From Eucalyptus grandis (Eukaryota; Streptophyta; Magnoliopsida; Myrtales; Myrtaceae), in assembly GCF_016545825.1 (NCBI RefSeq), contig NC_052614.1:1898630-1962629 (forward strand): 64,000 bases of DNA. Direction: 5' to 3'. This document shows, one piece after another, positions 1 to 11,500 of the stretch. Within the stretch, counting starts at the first letter, position 1, and each line of letters opens with the position of its first letter. The notes under the pieces are model-generated. The model did not search any database and was not told where the DNA came from. It saw only the letters and a list, made by a program, of their open reading frames with translations. Position numbers and translations under genes: made by a program.

Positions 1-110
1 ATTGCTAAAATCGGAGAAAATTTAAATAAATAAATAAAATCTAAATCGGCAACGTTTCGGGGAAATGCATGATGGAGTCACATTTCGCGGAAAATGATGT
101 GCTGCAGACA

Positions 111-118
111 TATAAAAA
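111..118 (+). promoter_or_regulatory. TATA box of the CBP60 gene
   Basis: A TATAAAAA motif lies about 150 bp before the ATG at 262. This gives a plausible 5' UTR of roughly 110-120 nt that contains a CT microsatellite, a common arrangement in plant promoters. The call rests on motif and position only. Confidence 0.45.
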
Positions 119-168
119 AAGAGACGCACTCGTTACAGGAGCTTGAGTTCGTTGATGAACTGCTGATT

Positions 169-188
169 CTCTCTCTCTCTCTCTCTCT
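169..188 (+). repeat. CT microsatellite in presumed 5' UTR
   Basis: About ten CT dinucleotides run between the TATA motif and the CBP60 start codon. Pyrimidine-rich CT tracts are common in plant 5' UTRs; no function can be read from it. Confidence 0.85.
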
Positions 189-261
189 GCTGCTGCGCTT
201 TTTCAGTAACCAGACATTCTCCTGCATCTTGTTGAGCTCCAGAAAGGAGAAGGGAAAAGCC

Positions 262-3200
262 ATGTGGAAGCCAAAGAGAGCTTTGCCTCCCTCTTCTTCT
301 TCAGGTCAACCAAGTCAACCCAAGAGGCTATGCGTCCCTCCGATCGAGTAAGCTCGCCCTACCCTCCAAACGTTTCGATGCTTGGTTCACTGTTTGATGA
401 TCTTGCGTTAGTTTTAGCTTTACTTGAGGGAGATTCAATGAAGGGTTCTTGAGTTGACGATTCTTGAAATGAGAGATATGGTGAAAGCCCGCCATCGATA
501 AGCTTTTGCCTCATGACCGTCCTAAATCGCTTTCGTTCAGTTCTTTGTTGGTGGGTTTGTGCTGTTGCTCAGATGCGAAGTACTAAAGACCTCGAATGTC
601 GTCGTCTCGAATCTGTTTGGTGATTTCCACCACTCGCTGTACTTCCTCCTTATTCGAATTGAACTCTGTTAGAATTTTTTACCTAGCAAGTGAGCTGTTA
701 TCGTTACCAGGTTACTTTGCTATCCTGTTGTCTAGAATATCCTACCTCGCTTGTAATTTTGTGCTGATGTTCATGCAGTCGAGCATGGAATGGGTCCGAA
801 ATGAATCCCGTGCCGAGTTGCTGTTTGACTTGCTGTTTGACAAAGGAGGATCTGCGGAGTATGGTAAGATGAGTAAAGTAGCCAACTAGATCATGCAAAG
901 TGCAGTCATTATATTTCAATTCCTGTTGCTTCGATTAGAAGTGGTTAGATGCATTTCTGACATTCTAGCCAGTTTCTGGATAGTAATCCGCGTGAGAAAT
1001 TGCCAAGAGATGTATAGAGAATTATTGCTTGAGTAGTAAAAATGACCCTTTGAATGTTCTAGGATTTTCCCAGGAAGCAATTGCACTAAGAACATGCTTT
1101 AGGCTTTTCATGTTGTATTGGGCAGTATGGATCACAAAAAGATACAAATTTTCAATGAAGTGCCCTGGACATAACTGTCGCCTTGAATCCTGGAAAATGT
1201 GGTCAATGACCTTTTGAATGTAGGAGGAAAATGAAGATACCTGTGATGTGAAACTTGAATGTGATGATTACGTGACAGATGGCTCTTGCTTATGTAATTC
1301 TTCGCTATTGCTTTCTTTGCTGGACAGTTCAGAGAAGAGCTGGAGCGTGCTAAATCTGACTGGGCTGGATATTTTCAAAGGTGATTATATTTCATTTGGT
1401 TTGTTGGCAGTATCTTATCTGCAAGAACTGATTTCTGCACAAGAATTTCCATGTCTATTGTCTCACCATAGTATTAATGCCATAAATCCAAATTTCTGTT
1501 CAGCAAAGTGTAATACCTGCGCATACCTTTTTCTGTAAATCACTGAAAGGACGGTGCTTTGGAGATAGCAGCTAATCAACATTTCTTGCTTCTGTTATCA
1601 AAGTACTGGATAAATTTGTATTCCAGCTTTATGTTGACTTTTTATGTCGAGTTAGATTAAGGAATGCATTTGATGAGGCTGGTATTTATGGTATATACAG
1701 TAATTAGATCTGACATTCATTTGTACAAGTAACTAAATGTCAAGGGTTTTTGTTTTTTTGTTATGAATAAGTCCACAAGACAGCAGTTGTTCATGGTATC
1801 AATTTTTATGGTGTAGTTGCATCTGGAATGCTCTCAAAGATTTAGTGCCACAGATGCGCTCAGAGAATGATTCTCAGAGATTGGTAAGATAAACAAGTTT
1901 ATAAAATTTCTACTTTTTCAGACATATCTTCATCAACACTTTAGGTATGAGTTGTTTATCTGCATGTCATGAAGTGATAGAATGAACTTACTAATTGCTT
2001 TATTCTGACAGTTTTAACAGCATTCATCGAGCACAAACTTCGCACGATCTCCTTTGTCTATAAGTAAATATTCATTTCAAAACCATGCAACCTGTGGAAA
2101 GAAAAATATGGGAAGGCCTAATTTCCATACAAGTCTGTTACAGCATAATGTCCCACATAGGCAGCCGAAATTGAGGTGCCAAACCTTCTTGTCAATGTGA
2201 ACTCTTGGGGAAGATCAACCTGTTATCCATAGAGTAACTTATATCCATTGAGTGAGGGCCTTCCACTCCATACTGTCCACTTACTAGGGCTGACTTGCAT
2301 CCCTGCTCAACAGGAAGAACGGGAGATCCTTTTGAACAACTTGTTATAATAGGAAAGCCTTATATCTTGACACAGGAGATCCTTTTGTGCAAATTATTAC
2401 GACTCACTAGCCATGTTCTAAACCCATAATTTTGTCATATTAGGCATAAACCATACAAGCCTAAGCCAAGTCACTTTGTTCCCCATTTCCTCACTAGCTT
2501 CCAAGTCTCCTTTATAGAGAAAGAGCCCTAGATGATCCAGTAAATACCACACTGTCTATAGAGCCAGAGTTTGGAGCAATCAACCCACACAAAGCCATCT
2601 GAGTTTCAAGCAGATCATCAGACCTTGCTGGAGGCCATCTCCATTCATTCTCCTCAATAACAGTTTCAACTGTGGCTTTATCACCTAAAACTGAATCATA
2701 ACCATTCCAAAGCACATTTAAATTTTGCATGGACATGGAATGAAAAGGGAAAATGAAAATGCTTAGGATTGATCATATGAGTTTTATAGACAACTGCTGT
2801 TTGGTAAAAGACAGTGAATTCAAATATGCATGAAGAACTAAGCTCAATAAGGTGTTTGATAAGTTGTTTTTAGGAAAGAGCCACAGCATAGGTTTTCCAA
2901 CTCCTTTTGATGGAATGGATTGGTTTTGTATCCCTCCTGCTTCATCGTTTGGATGTCTCCAACTTTGGCAATTCTGCTGTTGGTGGTTTTGAACAGATGG
3001 AAGCAGTGGAGCTTGTAAACATTCATTCTCCCCACCGTGCAAGGTATGGATGCACTTCCCTCATGATGCTGTTGAGAAAGGCTTTCTGTGTAGTGTTGAC
3101 AGGTTATGCATTGTTGATGTTTTGGGGAATAATGGTCCGACCTACCACTACCACCCCAAGCAGGCAGTCTGAGCTCTCAGTGAGTGTCATGCCACAATGA

Positions 3201-6200
3201 CTCGGTTGTGCACCAAAGTGTCAATGCTCAATTTAGAACATAATCCTTGTAGCTTGCCAGTGGAACATTTTATTTTATTTTACTTCATTTTTTTTCTCAA
3301 AAATTGTGCATTATTAAACAAATAAAACGACCATGGGTCTATTTATCCTTGTAGTTTCCTCGAAGGTGCAGTAAGACCTGTCCAAGTGAGGATGTTGGGT
3401 ATTTTGTCTCTCTTTGTCGTTACTTTTCCAATTTTCCGTTTTTATACACATTCCTATTTCTGATGGTTGGTTTTCTGGAGAGAATGCAGGGCTAATGCTA
3501 ATTCTACGGGAGAGAATGATGTGAGAGACTTACGGCTTCAAATTCAAACCAAACTGTCAGATTCTCTATTTACTGGACAGAAACTAGAAGGAGTGGGGGG
3601 TGCTCACATTTCCGTTGCCTTGATCAATGCAAATACAGGGGATGTTGTTAGATCAGGCCTGGAATCCTCCATTAAGTTGGACGTCGTCGTGCTCGAAGGT
3701 GACTTCAACAAAGATGATGAGGATAACTGGACCCAAGAAGAGTTTGAGAGCCACGTGGTTAAACAACGTGAAGGAAAGAGGCCGCTTTTGGCTGGAGATC
3801 TCGTAGTGAAGCTCAAGGAAGGTGTTGGGGAGATGGGAGAACTGATATTTACTGACAATTCCAGTTGGAATAGGAGTAAAAGATTCAGGATAGGGCTTAA
3901 GGTGGCAACGGGTTTTTGTGAGAACACACGAATCCGAGAAGCAAAAACAGATGCCTTCCAAGTCAAGGAACATAGAGGGGAAGGTAGGTCCTTCATAGTC
4001 TTTCTACAGTATATAAACCTTATCCTTTATGACTGAACATAAACATGATTTTGGACATCCAGAGTCTTCAATTTTTTAATTTGGAGCTTCATTTCGTGTG
4101 GACCTTTACAACTCGAACAAAGATTCTGATAAACAAGAAGCAATTGGTTTGATTGTTATTAGTAAATGTCGACACTTTGGATCAGTTTCAGGGAGAGATT
4201 GCAAGACTGTTAGAAGTTTGCTTCTACACATTAATCTAATAGTCCCTGGGACCTTATTGTATATGTGCTCTTCATTTTACAGCTTACATGAAACATCATC
4301 CACCTGCATCTGACGATGAGGTTTGGAGGTTGGAGAACGTTGCCAAAGGTGGGAAATCTCACCAAAATCTGAGTGATGCTGGAATATATAAAGTGGAGGA
4401 CTTTCTACTGCAACTGTTTACGGACTCCCAGAAACTGAGAGAGGTAAGCACTTAGTTAATGATTCTCAATTAGGGTTTGATTGACTACCAAGAATGTAAG
4501 TCTTGTGTGTTCACTCATCATAGATTCTTGGAAAGAGCATAACAGCAAAGAACTGGAATAGCCTCGTGCGTCATGCAAAAACTTGTGAAGCAAAGTGGAA
4601 ACTTTATTTGGACTATCCTGATGGTATGATGAAGCATGGTGCTGTATTAAACACTGATGGTCAATTGACTGGCCTAGTCAAAGACAAGATATATGTTGCT
4701 ACTCATCGACTTTCTTCCCAAGACAAGGTAAGTAACCAAGGTGTTCCAACTCAGTTTTGTCAAGCCAGTTCACTCGCCACACCATCTTGGGGAATTTGAA
4801 TAATTTGGCCCATATTTTCTATGTAATCACTATTTTGATGTTTACTTGTAGCTGTGGCTTAGTATGTGTTAGAACTGATTAGAGATATGGAAACTTGAAA
4901 TAAGGAGTTGTTCATCTAGAGGCTTTGCTTTTCTTTTCTTTTTTTTCTTTTTTTTTTTCTGATCATAAAAGTAAAATGAAGTTCCTGTGGAGAGAATAAA
5001 AAGAAAAAATAGATGCTACGTTTAGATCAGAATAGAGACCTTCTATTAATGGAGTGATTTTGAGCTTGCGCTCTTTGTGAAGCAAAGTTGAGGTTAGTGA
5101 CCTTGTAAATCTAAGTGGCCTTCTGCATTGAGTAAGTTGAAGACCACTTTCAGCAGTTATTCGGTTTCATCCATGAGAATCTGAGGCACTCATCAACAAA
5201 TTGTAGTTTGAACGATTAACACATTCCCGTTGCACCATTACTTTCCAAGTTTATAACCATCAAGATCTTAATTACTTGCACAATACATATTGATGACTGC
5301 TTTATTTCTTCACTGGTCCTTTCTCGATCAACTTTGCATCTTTACATTGAGGGCCCTTGCCTTGATTGTACTCTAAATTACATCTTTTAAGCACCTGACT
5401 TTACGTGGTAGAGAAATGGGCAGATATAGGCATAAAGTGAATTGCGGTTCTTTCAATATTGTTCTTCTTTCTCTGTGCTGCACTCACGTACTTAATCTGA
5501 ATACAAGTTCATCCATTGGAATGCAACTTTACTTGTCAAAAAGTAGTTGCTTGAAGCCAGAATGTTTACCTGTCAATAGTGGAGATAAATACTTCCATTA
5601 GTACAGCTTGACCAATATACCAGATGTGTTTTTCCCAGGAACAAGGAGATGCAATCGTGAAAAAGGCCGTGGGTAACTGGAATGATGTGAGAGAGTTCAA
5701 TGTTGAGACGTTTTCTGATTCAATGAGGCAATAGCTCAAGCTCATTTTCATCTCAAGTCTCTGGTGGACAAACTGAAAATCACCATGTTCAACGTTATTT
5801 GGCTCCACCAATCTTTGCTGCCCAGTTTGGTCCGGAAGCTCCTCCGGCAAATGTGGGCTCCACTGCTGAAGGTACGTGCTCTAAAACACAAAACTGTCTC
5901 TCCCTTTAAGCACATACAAAGATGTGGCCTGTGAAATAACGATGAAAATAGGACTTTCCACTTGATTGTTGAGCTTTGATAAATAAAAGCAATGTGTAAC
6001 TGATCCTTTGATTTTGGGTTCCAAATCATATAAAGACGTTTGTTTGTCCAGCTGTGATTGTTGCAAATGAGCCTCATTCAATGCAATCTATCCATTTTGG
6101 CCAATATATGTACATATGTATGTATGCATGTATGTGTTCTGTCCAAGCTATTCAAAAGCAACTAAAAAATTAGTTGGTAACGGGTGCCTTTTTTGAGTGG

Positions 6201-7115
6201 GGGATTGGGGGAGGGGAAGGGTGAGGGTAGATACTCATGAACACCTTCACTTAGGTGATACTAAGTGGATATTGACAAGATATTGCTATGATTAGGTAGA
6301 TATGAATAGATGTAATGAGCACACGGCAACATGTTTATATTTTTATTTTGTCATTTTAGAAAGGGCCTTGTCAATTGAAGCATGTAAAGATTACAAAGAT
6401 CAGAGGCAAGAAAAATTAAAGAGATGTGCAGGGTAAGGAGGGAAAAAAAAACTCGCAGCACTTTCCACGATATCAGAATAGCTCATAGATCTGTGCTTAC
6501 ATCGGCCTATGTTTATGAACCATATTAATGTTTTAGTTCCTTCTTCAGGACTTAATGGTGCAATGGCTTTGGCATTACCAGTTCAGTCACAAAATACCAA
6601 TTCTGGAACCTCCATGAAGATTTTAGTTGATGAAAATTTTCGTCTTGCTGCACATCAGCTCATGTCTGCAGGCTGCTCGAATGTTCAGATTCCTCCAGGA
6701 TATCATGATAGTACTACTGCCGGATTGCCAGCACAGCCCCACAGTATCAATTTACAGAATGCCATGCGTCGCGAAATGATCGGTTCTTCGAGCCGAATGG
6801 ACAATACAGGATATGATAATGTTCTTCTTGAAGGCCCTCATGTGATGGAAGGAATCCAATCAATTGATCTTAGGACACTGCTTTTGAAGAATCATGGTTT
6901 GGTTTGAAAATATCCAATCAAATCATTCAGATGATAGCAAGCAATGGTAATGATAACCCATTATCCGATAATGGTTTTGTTAGGGTACCGGCAGAGGTGT
7001 TATTGGCTGGCTCAAGATAAAGGCAGTGTTGCAGTGGGGGTACTTCATCAGGAAGAGAGGTGTCAGACTTGTGGAGTTAGACCAACCACTGATCGAAGTC
7101 CGGGCTTGTTCATAG
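262..7115 (+). CDS. CBP60-family calmodulin-binding protein, with frame break(s)
   Basis: Plant CALMODULIN-BINDING PROTEIN 60 family: nuclear, calmodulin-binding, DNA-binding proteins; some members promote salicylic-acid synthesis. Exon 1 (262-347) encodes a short basic N-terminus with PKR motifs and a GA|GTAAGC donor. The conserved core is unmistakable in exons 3490-3983, 4283-4443, 4524-4727 and 5639-5871, all with GT-AG borders and matching phases. They carry [71 protein letters not shown] and [17 protein letters not shown]-terminal exon starts at 6549. The final reading (about 6984-7115) has [19 protein letters not shown], the family's calmodulin-binding helix. Exon 5639-5871 is 233 nt but needs 232 to stay open, and frame changes again between about 6877 and 6984. 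The helical N-terminal exon(s) between 348 and 3489 are not resolved; 1328-1380 (FREELERA) is one weak candidate. It is either a decaying copy or carries assembly indels. Confidence 0.85.
348..3489 (+). other. Presumed intron region of CBP60, N-terminal exon(s) unresolved
   Basis: Family members normally have an exon encoding a basic helical stretch before the conserved core. No confident match was found here. The segment 1328-1380, preceded by a CAG acceptor and followed by a GTGATT donor, reads FREELERA in one frame, resembling the VREEVERA-type motif of the family, but this is weak. The rest is AT-rich with only short open frames. Confidence 0.4.
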
Positions 7116-8567
7116 TTCTTTCTTCGCTTTAGGGAAAGATGATTCTCTATTTACTTCTGATAGAATTGATGGTAATTTTTTCTTAAATGGTGGTATATTT
7201 CATTGATTCTATTTTCATCTGTATATAGAACATCTATGTCAAAGCCTTCTTAAGCGACTAATTGTTTCATCAAAAGTGTCTCTCTACCTCAATTCTTTCC
7301 ACATCTTTCTTCAGAAAAGTTCTCTGATGTATCACATGTAAGGAATGCAAGGTTATATCATTCAAAGAGGTGTACTTGATTCTGCGCTTATTATGCATTA
7401 GATCTTGCAACCAAATCCAAGGAGACCCATGTGACAAGTCCTTGCCTACTGCTGCTATCCAGTGGCAATGCAGCTCTTTTCCGGAACGCATACATTGTCA
7501 AGCTTTGATGCGTTTGATTTAACATTCCCAAAAGCTACATTTTCCCAATATGCTTAAACCACTAAACCAAACACGCCCTAAGTTCTCTCATACCCATTTT
7601 CCCGGCCTTCTCTTCTTGTTTTCTCGGTCTTTGAAATGGTTTTTACTATAACGAGCTTTGATGCAAAGCAGCTCAGGGTTAGTTTGATTTAATATTGGTT
7701 CTGCACTGGAATTTTGTCCTTATGATAGAGGATTAAGTATCTAGATCTTTCATCTTTAGTGGTCATTCCACAATTCCTTTACTTCATGAACTATTTAAAA
7801 AACTGAACATTCCTATGTTTATACATCATTAAATTTATTGGCTAAGTGATATTCTTGGTTAAGAAAACACAAGTCCATTGAAGATATTGTAGACATAATC
7901 TCATAATCCTAAACCTACCATTTATTTGCAGATTCCGAAGCTCTAGGACTGGAATATAGATCAAATGCTTTTAAACCACCTTGAAACTATATATTTAGTG
8001 GCTGGTCATGTTGATTATATTGATCCCGGAGGGTAGCCCTTCCACACAAACGTATTTTGTGCTTTGAATTGGATGCATCACTTAACGTTGACATAGAGAA
8101 GCAAGTCAAATTTAGGTGAGAGATTTTAACATTCAAACGCAAAGTTCGTTGGTCGATTACACCAAGTGAACCATTCAACCCAAAGTATAAATAATCTAAA
8201 CCAAGCATTTGTTTCTCTTATATATGAGGGTTATAAACATATACAGATGAAGCACAAGCTTGGCACTGTCGAATGGGTCTCAAAGTTGCAGCAATACCAC
8301 GAAGGCAATTGCCACCAGATAGAAGCCATGGCTCTAAATAGATAAATAGTTACCTTTTACTCCAATTTTCTCTTCAACAAATGCCCACCAGCAGAAAAGG
8401 CACATGGGAGGTATAAATTAACACTTTCCAAGAAGGGCGGAACCGAAAACTTCAGTCACAAAAGCCAAATGCATTGCTTCTCACACCGATGTCTGCAGCT
8501 TCGGAGAGCAGAGGTCCACCCACAGGAGCAACACGAGCATAACCACCACAAAATCTTGAACAGACAG
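7116..8567. other. Convergent intergenic region
   Basis: This is the spacer between the 3' ends of the CBP60 gene (plus) and APC4 (minus). It should contain both 3' UTRs. It is AT-rich; I see no coding similarity, RNA gene or repeat. Confidence 0.5.
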
Positions 8568-11500
8568 TCATTCTGAATCAGAGATTTCATCTTCATCCTC
8601 GTCCAGTATGTAGACCAGGGCCCGTTTTCTTGCAGCTAAAACACAAGCCACACCTCTACTTGCTGTCGCCATAAAAACATTAACTTGATTTCAGTCCAAC
8701 GTTTCTTGAATATATGGCCATGACTAACGTGATGTTTAGATACCTTTGTTGGGTAAAAGCAAAACTACAACACATGCATTATGCTAAAACACAGGCGGGG
8801 AAGCAAACCTTGCTGCCCAGGGAGGCTATGGTATGCATGTAAACTATGAATGCTCTACAGTATCTTGCTACACTAGATATCATGATAGTATCTATCATCA
8901 TGAACATGTACAGGTTCTCAGTCAGTAACTAGACCGCAGTGAACCTACCATAAGAAGAATATTCTCTGTACTTGTGTGGCCTCTAAAGATTCACCTTTTT
9001 GCACTTTGACCTCTCAATAGATTTAAATTTAGGGGAAAACCTGATACTTTAGTATATTACTTCTTCAACTGAAAAAAAATTGTTCTTCTTTGGAGCATAA
9101 GTTTGCACTTCTTCAAACTGTGGGAACAAACATGAAGTGGTCCATTAAAGAGACATAATGTACTTATGCCAGTCATATTTCAAACTTAAGAGTAGGCTGT
9201 TAAGTGAAATGTAGTAAGGAGCATGGACAGGATTTATTCAGTCCACTACCTAGTCAACAAGATGGAAATGTTGCAACACTCACAAGTTTATCAAGCATTG
9301 ATACACAAAGGAAATAGTATGGGCAACAATAAGTTTCCAAACATCCAAAAATGCAGATGGACATGGTAAGAAGCTCAAGGAAAAAAAAAATTCAGGACTA
9401 TAAAATTGATGGCATGACAATGATTTAATCCTTAGCTCAGTTGTATGATGGTGTCAAAAATTCTTACCACTAACTGACAAGGGAGGAACAACATTATGGG
9501 GAATGCTGCGAATCTTCTCATTCTCCATATCTAGGTGTAATATAGAGTCCTACATGCATAGTTTCACTGGGTTAGTGTTTTAGGAGTGAGAATAAGATAA
9601 CCAAGCAAAAATGTTCTCACAAAATAGAAGCAAAATGGCACTTCTTATCTATTAGGGACATTCTAACCAAAAAAATAAAAAATCAATTAGGGACACCACA
9701 TGCCTATTTCTTAACATACATACAAGTTGAAGACTTTAACTGCCAAGATAAGTTGGAACTTTTGCAGTTATGGTAAGGCAGAAAGTAAAACATCCTTCAG
9801 AATTCCCAAGTGTGAAATAGCATGTCCATGCACATAGGAGGAAAAACTAAGCTGCTGCTCCTCATGCTGATGAGGAAAGCATATAAATAAAAGATAGGAA
9901 GAATAAAATTCCTAGTGTTTTTGAAACTGGACAAGTGGTTCAACTGGTCAAACTGGTAGAACTGTGCTCCACCAGTTTAACAGGTTTAACACATTGCATG
10001 TGATGTCATCTGATAGAATACTCCACATATATTAGATTACACGTGTTCAGATTAACAGATGCCTGGCTGAGTCGGCAGAGCCTCGTTGAGCACAAATGAC
10101 AGCATTCAAGTTCTCAAGAACATCATTTAATTTTCTAATAGACAAGCCAATAAGGTCAATGAATAATAATACACCAACAAACTGAAGCAAGAAGACACTG
10201 GAGTGAATGGTTGGTACGCTTGTTAGTTACAAGAGGTTGGGGTTCCAAACCCCAACCCAACCCCAACACTCTTCCTTTAAACTTTTTGAATGCCCAGAAC
10301 TGGTCCAAACTAGTTGACAGGATTGTGGGTCAACAGTTGACAGTTACGCCTGATAACAATAGGGTCAATAACACCAGTTCTTGACCACTACTGTTTCTGC
10401 TGTGAAACCAGACTGGACAGGTCTGGTTCCCAATCCAACCGGAGCCAGTTCTTAAAACAGTGAAAAGAACAGGAGTCGACTGAAAAGCAATTTTATTTTT
10501 GCCATCAATGTTTTAAAAAGTGAACTGACGCATATCAGAACAAACAGAACTCAGCAGCATCCTATACTTATCACGAGTACGAAATCAATATGCAAGCTCA
10601 GGATCCAAGAGTTACCTTTAATTGGTACAACTCCCAGTTATTTGCCTGAGTGGTTCCTGAAATATGCACAAATGGAAGGTCACTGGCCTGCAAGATCATC
10701 ATCCAGGCATCTCCCAAGTTTTCACCAGTATCATTTATCTTATTTAGCAACATAACAATTTGAAGTTCCTGTTTCAAAATAAAATATATTAGCCACATCC
10801 ACAAATTCTTAAAGTATGATATGCCGAGCTCTTACCTTATATAGAGCCAAATCCACACAATGGTAACCAGAAGGGATGCACAACAAGATTGCTTCCAAAG
10901 GTCTTCCCCGCTTCACATTGCTTGAATCATTCATAAATCCCCTCACTACAGCTATACAGTTTGTAAAATCTGAAAAAGACTCGTCGGGTATTTGGAAGGA
11001 AATATAATCTGTAAACCCAACTTCCTGAGTCAGATTAGATGAAGCAAATTCAGAGGCATCCTGCAGAGCCATACGAAGAAATGATTAGCATGAAAAAGCA
11101 GTTGTACTCTGCACATGCAGATCTCAGGATAAAATTGTTCAGATTAAGGGTAAATACCTCATAGAAGGACAGTGAAATTGGAATGTATTGGGTGGATGCT
11201 GAAACTGATGTAAGAGGGAATAGAGGCAATAAATTCTTACAACATATCTTTTTTGAAATAGTAGAAAAGGCATCTGGGCAGCTTCCTTGAAACTGTAAAA
11301 ATTTAAAATTATTCCTAATCAGTAAACATGAGATATGGCATTATCACACACAATAATCATATGCTAATCAGAAAGCCCAATCCAATAAGATCACCCAGCT
11401 TAAGTTTCCATGTACATTGTCAAGTAATCAACATGAGATCGAATAAGAAACACTAGATTATTAGGTAGAGGGTAAGTGAAAAACCATTGTTGAGTACAAC

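Noticed and set aside
596..889. 97-codon frame as a CBP60 N-terminal exon
   Set aside because: It does not contain the basic helical motif of the family, and splice sites around it do not give a consistent phase with exon 1 and the core exon.
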